From Halichoerus grypus (taxonomy: Eukaryota > Chordata > Mammalia > Carnivora > Phocidae), in NCBI RefSeq assembly GCF_964656455.1, contig NC_135722.1, positions 50,486,628 through 50,550,627 on the forward strand: DNA of 64,000 nucleotides, given 5' to 3'. The notes under the pieces are model-generated. The model did no database searches, was not told where the DNA came from, and saw nothing but the letters and a program-made list of their open reading frames with translations. This document shows positions 10,211 through 22,586 of this stretch, piece after piece (within the stretch, counting starts at the first letter, position 1; every line of letters starts with the position of its first letter). A program made the position numbers and the translations under genes.

Positions 10211-11559
10211 TCATAGAATGAGTGAGAAAACAGGAGTTTATCTTCTATCTTTGTATGTTCAGTTTCTGATACTTAATAATTATTGAGTGAAACAATGAAC
10301 TTAAAATTGATCATGTCACATTTTGTGTCCTTGGTATGTATAGTGCCTTGGCAATAGATGAATGAAGCATCCTTGAAGAAATAGATTGATGGACTCAGGA
10401 AGATAAGAGAACAATATTACCACTTAGAGATTACCACTTACCATGAGAGAACAATATTACCACTTTCCATTGGAGATAATAAACTGTCTGGAAATATTTA
10501 TGATCCCCACCTTCCCTTTTAATTTCTCATCAGGGGTATATCCCTAAATAATTGGGTATGTCAGATTGATGGAAAGGACTGGCCCCAGGACCCCAGACTG
10601 CGGTAGACATGTTCTCTGTTAACCAAGCACTAGACACTCACCCGGTTCCCAATCCTAACCATGGAACATAACATTTGCTCCTTCCATTTACCCCCAGCAC
10701 TAATTGACTTCACACCCAGGTACCAACAGCAGACTTGATGGGAGTCCTTAGAAGTTTTCTAAAAATCCAAATTTCTGGGATTGTAAACTGGTCTTTATTG
10801 AAATAGACAAACCATCACCAACACCACCACCAACAACGAAAATCCCTAAACATAGAAATGCCTTATAATGGAACAGATTGAATATAGTACTGAGCTCTGC
10901 TTCATGGTCAGATTAAAAGAACTTTGCTGTGTATAGTCACTGGGTGAGACATCTTCAGTGATAGACAAAGAGAAGACAGTGAAAAGCTTTTTGAAGTAGG
11001 ATGGTAGTAAAGAGTGGGGAAAAAAAATAATTCAGCATATCCTTAAGACTGTCATGTGTTTTCTGTATGCCACAAACTCAGAGTTGATCCATCATTGCTT
11101 AAAGAGCTGAAGAGGAACTTAAGGAACCAGAATGCCTCCCCCAACCACCCCACTCACCTCTGATCCAGGATCTTCCTCCTCCCCTGGCACACTGCCCTAT
11201 ATCCACCTTTCTTCTGAGGGCTGTCTCAGCTGGTACCGTGCTCATCCCTCCTCTCTCCAACCCTGGCAACTTCTAGCTGGTCATACCTTTCATTCACTTG
11301 AGGGTTTTATTGTCCTCATATCTTTTTCTTCTTAATTAGCACGGTTGGAGGTTTATATATAATTATTAGTCTTTTCAAATGACAGGACAGGTTAGTCGTC
11401 TTTTTTCATTTTTATTTCACTTTTTATTGCTACTGAAAATTTTCTTGCTAAGATCAGTGGTGGTCCCCATCAATGATGTGTAGCCATTCCAGTAATTTCT
11501 TTTCATTCTTTATTTTACTTGACCTATCCAAAACATTTAACATTACTATCTGCTCCTGC

Positions 11560-11720
11560 ATTTGTTAACTTTCTGTTTGAAGTATAACATATATACTGTA
11601 AAATGCACAGATGCAGGTGTACCGCTTGATAAATTTTTATAAAGTTTAAAATAAACATGAACGCATGAACACACCCACATAGCCACTGCCCAGAGCAACA
11701 TGCAGACACAATTGCTTCTG
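11560..11720 (-). repeat. Old L1M 3' fragment
   Basis: The pattern 'gtataacatatatactgtaa', 'tgcacagatgcaggtgtacc' and 'ttgataaatttttataaag' is the reversed 3' end of an ancient mammalian L1 (compare the better copy at 21285-21950). Highly diverged. Confidence 0.45.
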
Positions 11721-12779
11721 ATTGTTGAGGTGTACTATTCAGAAAGCTCTGGTCAAGCTCTCCTAAGACATTTTCAGCCCAGAATCTGCCTCTTCCTTCA
11801 ATCCTGTAGACATTTACATGAAAACCTGGAGGGCCAATCACTAAAGAGAAGTTTGCACAAGTCAACTTTAGTAACTAAATCAGAAGATATGTGAGGATTT
11901 TTCATTCCTATTTAAAGAGTGGGAAATACACAATTCAAATTGAAATTGTCTTAAAGGTAAAAGCAGTAATGCATAACTTACTTGAATGGAGCCTTTGTGT
12001 TTATGATAACCCTGTGCCTTCCTTCTACAACCAAATAAACATGCTCCCAATCAGTCTACTGCTCAGTTTCTTTTCTCAAAACTCCCCTTGGACCCTGAAA
12101 ACTGTCTCTCCTTTATCGAAAGTTTGGACTTACTCCTTTCTTTCTCAGTTTTGAAGCAAAGCAAAGTGTTCCCTGTTCTCTCTTTCTCTCCCCATCCTCT
12201 CATCATTTCCAAGAGGTGATCTTCATATCAGCACTACCCACCAGACCTGGCCAGCCCTTTACAGTGTGATGGAGGACTTATATCCTCCTTTCTAGGTTGA
12301 CCCTGGCCTTGAAACTCCGTCAACCCGACCCCTGGTCCCCAGGTCAGTTACCCACATTCCTGTTGTATTCTCTATTCAGCTTCCTCTGATGTGTCCACAG
12401 TTCTTTCCCTTCAGGAGGAGCAGGAAGAGCCACATAAAATCAAAGATGAACAACATAGAGTCACAATGAGGAGTGTTATCACTTTCAAAGACCTCCCATT
12501 GGAGTCCTCTTTTCCCCTTTAGATTCTCTATCATCCTGCTTTTCCCCTGGACACCCCAGCTTCCCTTGGCCTCTGCCAAAGCCAAATCCTGCAACTCCTC
12601 CCGAGACTGGTTGTTTGTTTTTCCTCTGTGTTCTGGCCTCTGGGGCTTTCCAGATTATGGAAGGAAGCAGACGCTTAGCAGATGAAGAGTCTTTGTTTCT
12701 TCAAGTGCTCAGAAAATACCTATAAGAATATAGAGTGAATCCTGAAAAGAAAACGAAAGGCCCACAATGAGTTAGATTT

Positions 12780-12960
12780 GTTAAAGCTTGCTTTGTGCCA
12801 CGTGCCCTCCTAACTACTTACAAAGAAGACCTCTCCGTTCCATTTTCACAACCCTGTAAAGCAGTTGCCATCATCACATCTACATTTTATAGATGACACT
12901 GAAGTGCACAGAAGGTCATGAAGCTTCTAAGCCAGAGAATCAGGATTCAAATTCTAGTAG
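12780..12960 (-). repeat. MIR SINE
   Basis: The run 'ctacattttatagatgacac', preceded by 'ttcacaaccctgtaaagcag' and followed by 'aatcaggattcaaattct', is the reverse complement order of MIR. Confidence 0.65.
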
Positions 12961-14499
12961 TCATAATTCATTTTACTTTGTTGTAGAATTCTTCACACTG
13001 GTAGTATACTTCATCTCTCAAAGTCCACTTAACTGTTCCTCAGCTCTGCCTGGGGTCTTGGGGTGGACTTCACTGGCTAAATATATCTCACATCACTGTG
13101 TTATAAGGTCTTATTTGAACAGAGAAGGGAAAGAGTATAAGGTAGAGCAAGGAAGATAAGCTTTTCAAACTGGGGGAAGGGCATGGACCTCAGAAAAATA
13201 GGAAAAGACAAAATATTCTCCAAACAGAGAATAAACCAAAGAAGATGGAGTGCAGGGTACTTGAAAGAGAATGAAAAATAAATGAGGCTAGAGGGATGAA
13301 TGGGCCATGTTTTAAAGGCCATGACTTCTGCCTAGGCACCATCATGGGGCAGGAATGAGAAGAAAGAAACCAAAAAAAAAAATAGAGAAACCAACAGGCA
13401 CAAGTTATAATTTCTCTCTCTTTTTTTTTAATGGCAAAGGATATAGAGATACTGGAAATACAAAAAATCAAGAGACAATGCTACATGCTCCCAACTCCCC
13501 AGTTCCATATCAGAGACAGAGTTCTCAGTGATGCAAATGGTGAGAGGAGTAAGTGTGCTTCATGCCTTTCTCAGCCTGACCCAGAATATTCCTAATGATG
13601 ATGCATGGTGGTTTAAGTTCAATTTACTAGGTTTAGCATCTATTAGAAGGTCCAGTCTTCACACCTGCAAGAGAACTAGTCCCCAGAACTGCTGTGCTGA
13701 AAAGTTTAAACCCTGTGGGTCCCCGTTGTCTACAGGATAATTCAGAGAACGGACCAGAATGTAAACCTAAACAGCAATGTGGAATATTGGAAAGCAGGTG
13801 GGCAGTGAAATGCAGGAGGCAAAAGGGTTGCTAATGCAAGTAGCCCCAACATGAGATGAGGCAGCTAAGCTGCCACAGTGCCCATGGGGACAGATGGACT
13901 GCTTTTCCCTGGGATTCACCCTGGCTCCTGCTGAGGCTTCAGTGGCAATAGTGGATCTCACAAACAAGGGGTGGCTTTCAGATCACCACACCCAGTCCCA
14001 CACAGAAGAAGCACTCCCAAAAGGGCAAAGACCCAAGGTGATGGGATAATGATAAAGGAAAGATATTCTATGTAGAAGCAAGTGTTGTCAACATTTTTTT
14101 TCCCCTTTCAGAATGTCATAGCCTGCATAATATGGAAGAATACCCGGCATTACATGAAACTAATTATTGAACAGAGCTGTCACACATAGCCTGAAAAGGA
14201 ATAAAGCAGAAAAATTGGTGTAAAAGAATTCTGTGTTGCTGATAATTTAATTAGAATTTTATATCAATACTTATAAGGAAGTTAGTCTTTAGTTTTCCTT
14301 TTTGTGCAACTTTTATCAGGTACAGCCATCAATGCAATACTTTGTAAGGAAAAATATGAATGTTTTTCTTTCTCTACAATTTCTCTCTCTCTCTCTCTTT
14401 CTGTTAGTCTCCTATAAAATTATCTGAATCTAGTGGGGTTTTGTGTTTTGTTTTTGTTTTGTGGAAGTGAGAGCAGGGACTGGACTTGGGTCCTCTCAA

Positions 14500-15095
14500 C
14501 CCTAACCGCCAAGTCCAGCATTCCTTGGTAGCTGAAACTCTATGTCCTTGAGGAGTATACCTTCCAGGATGGCTAAAACTCCATGCCCTTGAGTAGCATT
14601 TGTTGCAGGACTGCAGGGGCAGGATGCTTATTGAAAGAAGCAGGCTTACAGAAAGGAGGGACTGGACTACAAAGACTGGTGAGGACCCGACCAAACCAGT
14701 CTGCCCCAAAATGAACCCCAGTGCTGAACTTTGACCAACGTTTTCCCATCATTATAACACTAAACATCATGCCGAGAGGTGGAGATTTAACATGTTAATT
14801 AGACATGCAACACAACACACTTAAAAGCATGACCTTTAAGTGCAGAGGTGCTAATAAATACCCGCTTCTCCAGGCTTAGACATCACCCTTTTCCCACGTG
14901 TATTTCTTTAAAAAACTCTCCCTGACCTCTCCTTGGGAAATCAGCCTGAGGATTCTTTCCTTTGTGCTGCCTCCCTTGTGTGCTAGCATAAACCCAAAAA
15001 AGCCTTGCCTGAAACTCCCATTTGGCCTCTTACCAATTTCCATTGTTTAGAGAGCCCGAGGGCCCGGTTTGGTATCAGGAGTAATTCTTAACTTT
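14500..15095 (+). mobile_element. Candidate solo LTR of a class I-like endogenous retrovirus
   Basis: The block has an LTR-like layout: a TATA-like taaaaaactctccctgacct near 14908, and a U5-like end with 'gccttgcctgaaactcccat' and 'gagagcccgagggcccggtt'. Near its start two diverged copies of a unit of about 32 bp lie in tandem (14527-14558 and 14567-14599). No internal retroviral sequence follows, so it would be a solo LTR. Exact ends and target duplication were not found. Confidence 0.5.
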
Positions 15096-15344
15096 ATTTT
15101 TTTTTTTTTTTAGTGGAGATTTGTGCCTTCTACTGAGATCAATTTTGGTAGAATGTACTGCATTTTACTATATCAATTTCATTTAGGTTTTCTAATCTAT
15201 GTTTAGAGAATTGTGCAAAGTGTTCTCTAGTCATTTTTATTTTACTTAATCAGCTTCAGTGGTTATTTGCTCTTGTCATTTTTTATTTTATATATTTCAG
15301 CTATCCCTTTTATCCTTGATTAGATGAGCTATGATGTAGGCAGG

Positions 15345-15880
15345 CTGAGTTCAAGGACCCAGAGGTGGTCCCACAGAACCCACCAAGAGAATCCTTGGCT
15401 ACACACAGGGTAGAAATCAAACATGAGCCCAGAGGGAGTGAAAGCAGAGTTTACTGAAGATACAGAGAGAGTGTAGACACAGACAGAGCACCTGAGAGAT
15501 TCAGAAAGGAAAAAGTCTCATCTTTGCTTGGGGTCTGGGGTTTTTATTGAGGATGGTGGTCTGCTGTATGTGTCCTCTCAGGCATCCAGAAACCAGTTAG
15601 AACAAGGACAAAGGTCCAGGTGTCTTTCATAAGTCATTTATTTCCTTGTAGCCAGGGGGTCTGAACATTAAGATGTCTAGGGCCAGTGGTCTGGAATATG
15701 CATATGATGGTCATTCCTTAGATGTTATCGATTGTGCTGGAAGATTCCAAAGAAATCGTTAACTCTTTGTCCCTTACAAGGAGGACATACATTACTTGTA
15801 TGTGTAAAGTAGGGGTGCAGGTCCTAGCAAGAACAGGCAGGAAAAGGAGCAAAACGCAGATTTTTTATGGAGTCCTTCAG
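15345..15880 (-). mobile_element. Candidate solo LTR, minus orientation
   Basis: On the minus strand there is an AATAAA (15543-15548), then a U5-like stretch with 'cagtaaactctgctttcact' and 'gattctcttggtgggttctg'. This is the usual order of an LTR R-U5 region. No adjacent gag or pol was recognised. Boundaries are approximate. Confidence 0.5.
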
Positions 15881-16077
15881 TGTCCCTATCTCAGCTAGTT
15901 TATTCTGCTGTGTTTATTGTATTAAATAACCAGAATTTTTATATTTATTCATTGTTTTAAAATTATATATGTTATTTACTTATTCACTAATCTTTATTCT
16001 TTTTGCTTTATTTTAGCTTAATTTGTTCTAACCTTGTAAATTTAGTTTTATTTCTTATTTTATTAAAATAGGTATTT

Positions 16078-16287
16078 GGGGCATCTAGGTGGCTCAGTTG
16101 ATTAAGCATCTGACTCTTGATTTCGCCTCAGGTCATGATCTCAGGGTTGTGAGAGTGAGCCCTGTGTTGGGCTCCATGCTGGGTGTGGAGCCTGCTTAAG
16201 ATTCTCTCCCTCTCTCTCTGCCCCTATCTCTTTCCCTCTGCCTTACCCTCCGTGTCTAAAGAAAATAAAAATTAAAAAAATAAGTAA
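16078..16287 (+). mobile_element. Can-SINE (tRNA-derived)
   Basis: The head 'ggggcatctaggtggctcag' is followed by a tRNA-like A/B-box region, a CT-rich stretch (16205-16250) and an A-rich tail. Diverged, hence older; no clear target duplication seen. Confidence 0.9.
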
Positions 16288-16574
16288 AGTTTTTTTTCTT
16301 TGACTTCTGCTTTTATTTTGTTACATATATTCTAATGTGAAGTATCTTCAGTGTATACCACTTTTTGAAATTCTACTTTTGTTTAGTTCTTCCTTTCCAT
16401 CCAGAGTTGTTTAATAAAGAGTTTTAAAATTTCCAGGTAGAAAGGTCTGTAAGAAATGATCAGGGTCTATTAAACTCTTGTTACTCAAAGTATGATCCTT
16501 AGACCAGTAGTACAAGTATCACCTGGGAGCTTGTTAAAAATGCAAAATTTTGTCTTTCACGTCAGACTCATTTA

Positions 16575-16767
16575 CTTTTTTTAATTTTATTTTTTTAAGA
16601 TTTTATTTATTTATTTGAGAGAGAGCATGAGAGTAGGGTGAGGGGCAGAGGGAGAAGCAGACCCCCCACTGAGCAGGGAGCCCGACGTGGGATTCAATCC
16701 CGGGACTCTGGGATCATGACCTGAGTCAAAGGCAGATGCTTAACCGACTGAGCCACCCAGGCACCCT
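16575..16767 (-). mobile_element. Can-SINE with 17-bp target duplication
   Basis: The T-rich tail and the reversed body end in 'gagccacccaggcaccc'. The target duplication cacgtcagactcattta is exact at 16558-16574 and 16768-16784, which fixes the insertion limits. Confidence 0.95.
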
Positions 16768-16885
16768 CACGTCAGACTCATTTAATCAGAGTCTGCATTT
16801 TTAACAAGACCTTCCAGGTGATTTACATGCTTGTTAACATTTGAGAAGCTCTAGTATGGACCATTCCTTTTTAAAAATCACATCA

Positions 16886-17042
16886 GGGGCGCCTGGGTGG
16901 GCAACTGGGATCGAGTCCCACGTCAGGCTCTCTGCTCGGCGGGAAGTCTGCTTCTCCCTCTCACTCTCCCTTTGTGCTCACTCTCACTCTCAAATAAATA
17001 AATAAAATCTTTAAAACATAAAAAAAATAAATAAATAAAATA
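16886..17042 (+). mobile_element. Can-SINE with internal deletion
   Basis: The head ggggcgcctgggtggg jumps directly to 'caactgggatcgagtccca', so about 60 bp of the tRNA-like region between the two promoter boxes is missing. The CT-rich part and A-rich tail follow. The flanks 'aaatcacatca' and 'aaaccacatca' are a likely target duplication. Confidence 0.9.
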
Positions 17043-17121
17043 AAAACCACATCAAGGTAATGGCATTAAGTCCCAGAGTGCAGCCAGGAAGGAGAATTTA
17101 GAGGCTAATACTCTAGCTGAT

Positions 17122-17485
17122 AATTTAAAAAATGACTACAATCAAAAACACAAGAAATAACAAGTGTTGGTGAGGATGTGGGAAAAAAGGAATACCCGTG
17201 CAGTGTTGGTGGGAATGCAAACTGGTACAGCCACTGTGGAAAATAGTATGGAGGTTCCTCAAAATATTAAAAATAGAATTGCCATATCATCCAGTAATAC
17301 CACACTACTGGATATTTAAAGAAAATGAAATCATTAATTCAAAAAGTTCTATGAACCCCTGTGTTTATTATACCATTATTTACAATAGCCAAACTATGGA
17401 AGCAGCCCAAGTGTCTATCAGTAGATGAATGGATAAAGATGTGGTATATATACAATGGAATATTACTCTACAGTCTTTTTAAAAA
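17122..17485 (+). mobile_element. L1 ORF2 3' fragment (older L1)
   Basis: The text 'gtgttggtgggaatgcaaac' and 'gatgaatggataaagatgtg' codes the last part of L1 ORF2 in the plus direction, with a broken frame and no 3' tail family that I can name. It has no function. Confidence 0.85.
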
Positions 17486-17489
17486 TAAA

Positions 17490-18141
17490 AATCTGACACT
17501 TAACTGGCCTAGGACACATTATTAGACAAGAAAGTAGAACGTGAAAGGAAGAGAGGGTTTAGTCAACAGGTGGATGGATTTTAGGCAGTAGTGGGAATCT
17601 TCACTGACAGCAGGCATTGAAACCTCAGAAATTATGTTGGAGGAACTAGGGAATTTTGTCTACCATTCATTAGGCCAAAGCTTTATTTGGACATGCAACC
17701 TAGGCATAAGGGCAAATGTCAGGTGTGTATGTGCAGGAGTGTTTGTGTGTGCATATGTGTATGCAGGCAAGTAAGTATTGATACATAGTCCCATTTCAAT
17801 CACACAGCCTTTTTTGCTTGAGATATTATTCATTAGGACCATGTTATATCTTCCAAGGGAAGAATTTCAGTTTGTGCCATGAGGAACCAGCCACAATACC
17901 ACCTAATGAAGAGCCTACAGGATTTCAGTTGTTTCTTCACAAAACTGTCCCTTTGTATAGAAAATGAAGCGGAATTTTCCAAACAACAAAATAATCCTCC
18001 TTAGAGTTGGATCAGTTTAATAAGTCTCTTGAGGTCAGGGTACAGATAGAGACATCAATTACTAAAGGTCTTTGGCTCCTGCTATGAGAATCTATTATTT
18101 CCAACTCTCTACATGGATCCTTCCCTAAAGTTTCCATTGCT
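17490..18141. other. Unannotated intergenic stretch
   Basis: Nothing recognised on either strand apart from a degenerate TG/CA-rich patch near 17722-17760. Confidence 0.5.
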
Positions 18142-18158
18142 AGAAAGTTAATCAATAA

Positions 18159-19569
18159 TTGACCATAGAGTTGAGGGTCCATTTCTGGGTTCTCTATTCT
18201 GTTCTGTTAATTAATGGTCAACTAATCTTCAACAAAGCAGGAAAGACTATCCAATGGAAAAAAGACAGTCTCTTCAACAAATGGCTGGGAAAATTGGACA
18301 GCCACATGCACAAGAATGAAACTGGACCATTCTCTTACACCATACACAAAGATAAACTCAAAATGGATGAAAGACCTAAATGTGAAACAGGAATCCATCA
18401 AAATCCTAAGGGAGAACACAGGCAGCAACCTCTTCAACCTCAGCTGCAGCAGCTTCTTGGTAGAGACGTTTCTAAAGGCAAGGAAACAAAAGCAAAAATG
18501 AACTATTGGGACTTCATCAAGATAAAAAGCTTCTGCACAGCAAAGGAAACAGTCAACAAAACTAAAAGGCAACCTACAGAATGGGAGAAGATATTTGCAA
18601 ATGACATATCAGATAAAGGGCTGGTATCCAAGATCTATAAAGAACTTCTCAAACTCAACACCCAAAAAAACAAACAGTCCAGTCAAGAAATGGGCAGAAG
18701 ACTTGAACAGACATTTCTCCAAAGAAGACATCCAAATGGCCAACAGACACGTGAAGAAATGCTCAACATCACCTGGCATCAGGGAAATACAAATCAAAAC
18801 CACAATGACAAGTGACCTCACTCCAGTCAGAATGGCTAAAATTAACAAAACATGGAACAACAAATGTTGGGAAGGATGTGGAGAAAGAGGAACCCTGTTA
18901 CACTGTTGGTGGGAATGCAAGGTACAGCCAGCCACTCTGTAAAACAGTATGGAGGTTGCTCAAGAAATTAAGAACAGAGCTACCCTATGACCCAGCAACT
19001 GCACTCCTGGGTACTTACCCCAAAGATACAGATATCGTGAAAAGAAGGGGCACCTGGATAGCAGCAATGTCCACAATAGCCAAACTGTGGAAGGAGCTCA
19101 GATGCTCTTCAACAGATAAATGGATAAAGAAGATGTGGTTTATATATACAATGGAATAATACTCAGCCATCAGAAAGGATGAATACCTACCATTTACATC
19201 GACGTGGATGGAACTGGAGGCTATTATGCTAAGTGAAATAAATCAGTCAGAGAAAGACAATTATCATATAGTTTCACTCATTGAGGAATATAAGAAATAG
19301 TGCAGAGGATCATAAGGGAAGGGAGGAAAAACTGAATGGGAAGAAATCAGAGAGGGAGACAAACCATGAGGGACTTTTGACTCTGGAAAACAAACAGAGT
19401 TGCGGAAGGGGAGGTGGGTGGGGGCATGGGGCAGCTGGGTGATGGGCATTATGGAGGGCACATGATGTGATGAGCACTGGGTGTTATACACAGCTGATGA
19501 ATTATTGAACACTACATCTGAAATTAATGATGTGCCATATGTTGGATAATTGAATTTAAATTTAAAATA
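18159..19569 (+). mobile_element. 5'-inverted, truncated carnivore L1
   Basis: 18216-19569 is the 3' part of ORF2 plus 3' UTR in sense. 18159-18215 is the L1 sequence that lies directly 5' of it, but in reverse orientation. The target duplication agaaagttaatcaataa (18142-18158) and agaaagttaaccaataa (19570-19586) encloses both parts, so they arrived together. Such a 5' inversion is the mark of twin priming during reverse transcription. ORF2 is broken and inactive. Confidence 0.93.
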
Positions 19570-19839
19570 AGAAAGTTAACCAATAAATACAAAAGAAATT
19601 ATTTAATTTTATTTTCCAAATTTATGCATTTCTCATATTTTAGTTCTAATAGTTATATCTCATTTATTTGTATCTGAAAAGTAACAATCAAAATTGAGGT
19701 GAATGTATTTTTGTTATGATGTCTGTTTACATTGTTTCTCTAGGTTTTTTGTCTATTTCTTTGGTCTTAATATTATCTTTTAAAACTGTGTTCACTTTTA
19801 TGATATCTGTTTCATGATTTCTTAGCCAAAAAGAAATAT

Positions 19840-20480
19840 GATATTAAGCACGAGAGCAACAGTGAGAGAGTCCATTCTCCAACCAGGAAAATTTTGAAGG
19901 TTTATTTCCTCACCCACCTCCAAGTCCCCTCAGAAGACTAATCGGCTATGAACATTCCCTAGTTCTAGGCTGCAGAACACCACACAGATCCCCCTTCAGG
20001 GTTGAAGCATTTCACTCAGTAGCTGGGAGTGTTGACTACTGAGGGCTCATAGCTGCATTCCTTTCCAGGAATTACCTTCAGCCAGAGGATGTTGCATCAC
20101 CCTAAATTATGCACCCTCCTAATGCAATGACTGTATCCATTGTCTGGTTGATCCTAGGTGTAAGGATTTGTCCCCCTTGCCCAATTCAGGACAAGTGTAC
20201 AGGGCCATCTCCACTCTGAAGTCCCTCATAGGATCAGCTGAGAAGTCCGATGAAACTGTGTTGTAATTCACCTTCTCTCTCTGCACAATTCACACCAGAT
20301 GTTCCTCCTGAGCATATTCCATGATAAACTTTTGGCATGAAAAACTCTCAGAGTCCAAGACAGTTGATAACAGGAATAGCCATAGAAAGTAGACTCGACC
20401 AGGATTACAAGCTGGCAGGCTGAAAACAAGGCCCACAAGACTGCCCTCTCAGCTGCCCTGGGCACAATTCCAGTAGGAGC
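19840..20480. repeat. Possible old LTR or other ancient repeat, unresolved
   Basis: The stretch has the texture of an old retroelement, including 'tttatttcctcacccacctc' and 'aattcaggacaagtgtacag', but I cannot name the family or orientation. A 65-codon open frame inside has no gene features. Confidence 0.25.
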
Positions 20481-20585
20481 TCTTAGTATGTGGCACCATA
20501 TGCTTCCATTTTCTTCTTCTTTTGCTATATTATAAGATACTTTTTTCTTAGGAGTAGGAAAAGTTAATTAAAAGTTAACTAATAT

Positions 20586-20714
20586 AGGAGTGCCTGGGTG
20601 ACTCAGTCAGTTAAGCATCTTGACTCTTGATCTCAGCTCAGGTCTTGATCTCAGGGTTACAAGTTCAAGCCCTGCAGTGGGCTCCTGGCTGGGTGTAAAG
20701 CCTACTAAAAAAAA
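20586..20714 (+). mobile_element. Can-SINE, short copy with target duplication
   Basis: The head 'aggagtgcctgggtgactca' and tRNA-like region run almost directly into the A tail, lacking most of the CT-rich part. The target duplication aaagttaactaatat is exact at 20571-20585 and 20715-20729. Confidence 0.95.
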
Positions 20715-20796
20715 AAAGTTAACTAATATTGGTTGTGTGTCTTTATTCTGAGTTGGTTCTAGGTCTGATCATGAACATTAGGGTTTAAGCAGGAGG

Positions 20797-21283
20797 ATGT
20801 GATAGGCAGCCTCTAAAATGGGCCCCAGTGATCCCTACTCCCCTGGTATTCATGCTCTTGTGTAATTACTTCCCCTTGAGAGTTGACCTAGTGACATTTC
20901 TAACAAAGAGAATGTGCCAAAAGCATTGAAATGTCACTTCCAAAATAAGGTCACCAAAAGACTGATTTCCATCTTTCTGACCTTCTCACTTTCTCCCTCT
21001 CAGAGCCCTCATTTTTGTGGAATCAAGACAAACTTCCATGTTGTGAAAGCCCTATGGAGATGTCCATGTGGCAAGAAACTGATGTCTCCAGCAAGCAGCC
21101 AGAGAGGACCTGAGGCTGAGCTAGGTGAGTGAGCTTGGACATGGATCATCCCTTAGTTGAGCCTTGAGATGACTAAGGCCTGGATGACACCTTGACTGCA
21201 GACCATCCAGCTCAGTCATGCCCAGATTTCTGACCAGAGAAGCTGTGACGTGATAAATGTTTGTTTTAAGCTACTAAACCTAC
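20797..21283 (+). mobile_element. MLT1-type MaLR LTR
   Basis: It starts near 'ggcagcctctaaaatgggcc' and contains 'ctatggagatgtccatgtgg' and the end 'gataaatgtttgttttaagc'. This is the recognised order of an ancient mammalian MaLR LTR in sense orientation. Solo, no coding content. Confidence 0.8.
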
Positions 21284-21284
21284 A

Positions 21285-21950
21285 TTTTTTAAGCTTTATT
21301 GAGCTATAATTGATGTACAAACATTTGCATATATTTAATGTATACATTTTCTTCAGTTTGGACATGTACATACACCTGTGATACCATCATCGCTAAAGAT
21401 ATCTAAACATATCCATCACCTCCAGAAATTTCCCTGTATGTGTGTGTTTGTGTGGTAAAGAACACTTAACATGAGAACTGTTCTCAACATATGTTAAAGG
21501 GAAGTATACCTTGTTGTTAACTGAGTACTATATTGTACAACAGATTTCTAGAACTTTTTCATCATTTATAACTGAAACTTTATATCCATCCAGCACTAGT
21601 TCTCCATTTATCCTCCCCCCAGACCCTGGCAACCACCATAATATTCTCTGCTTCTATGAGTTTGCCTGTTTTAGATACCTCACATAAGTGGAATCATGCA
21701 GTATTTATCCTTCTGTGCCTCTCTTATTTCACTTAGCATAATGTTCTCTAGGTTGATCCATGTTATCACAAATAGTAGTATTTCCTTCTTTTTAAGGCAG
21801 AATAATATTCCATTCTATATATATACATATTTTCTTCTTCCATTCATCTGTTGATGGACACTTGGGTTGTTTCCATATCTTTACTATTGTGAATAGTGCT
21901 GCAGTGAACATAGGGGTGCTCATATCTCTTGAAGATCCTGATTTCAATTC
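21285..21950 (-). mobile_element. Old L1M element, ORF2 end and 3' UTR, reversed
   Basis: Read on the plus strand it has 'ttattgagctataattgatg', 'cctggcaaccaccataatat', 'ataagtggaatcatgcagta' and 'catctgttgatggacacttg', the reversed 3' part of an ancient mammalian L1. It is well preserved in order but frame-broken. Confidence 0.88.
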
Positions 21951-22221
21951 AGAATAAATCTTAAATTTATATGGGGTAATTTGTTATACAGTAATACAGA
22001 GGGTTGGTACTTCTTACAGTATACTTTCCCCTGACCCTATTAATATGAGCCTTTCCAAATCAAGTGCTAAGTATAGAGCCCCAGAATCTAGTGATGAATT
22101 GCATGTTTGGAACCATATAAAAAGGACATGGCTTCAGGGATAGGATAACAGTAGATAACTGAGTACTAGATTTCCTCACAAGTTGACTTCAGTGGCATCT
22201 GTCTCTAAAAATACTGTCATT

Positions 22222-22402
22222 GGGCGCCTGGGTGGCTTAGATCGTTAAGCATCTGCCTTCGGGTCAGGTTATGATCCCAGGGTCCTGGAATCGAGTCCTG
22301 CATTGGGCTCCCTGCTGAGCAGGGAGCCTGCTTCTCCCTCTGCCTCTCTCTGTCTCTTATGAATAAATAAATGAAATCTTTAAAAAAAATAAAAAATAAA
22401 AT
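22222..22402 (+). mobile_element. Can-SINE with target duplication
   Basis: Full-length head 'gggcgcctgggtggcttaga', tRNA-like part, CT-rich part and A-rich tail. The target duplication (15 bp, one mismatch) is at 22207-22221 and 22403-22417. A 101-codon minus-strand frame covering it is not a gene. Confidence 0.95.
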
Positions 22403-22586
22403 AAAAATAGTGTCATTCATTTTCAGATAAACAAGCATGAAAGCGAAGTTGACTGAGTGGTAGGACAATTTTTTCAACTCCATAAAACATTTTAAGTATG
22501 CATAAACATTGAAATAGTACAATGAATATCTGTAAACCCACCACCTAGATTAAATATTGTTAACATTTTGCCAAATTTGTTCTTTT

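Larger units (their letters stand above)
9719..14500. other. Intergenic stretch upstream of OR52I
   Basis: The 5' non-coding exon and promoter of the receptor should lie here, but none can be identified by eye. Old L2 (9860-10210) and MIR (12780-12960) remnants are present, and an L1M-like piece sits near 11560-11720. Nothing else is recognised; scattered open frames up to 113 codons have no family features. Confidence 0.6.

Noticed and set aside
18159..18815. 218-codon open frame
   Set aside because: It starts in the inverted L1 piece and runs into sense L1 ORF2 in a frame that does not persist; it is a by-product of the insertion.
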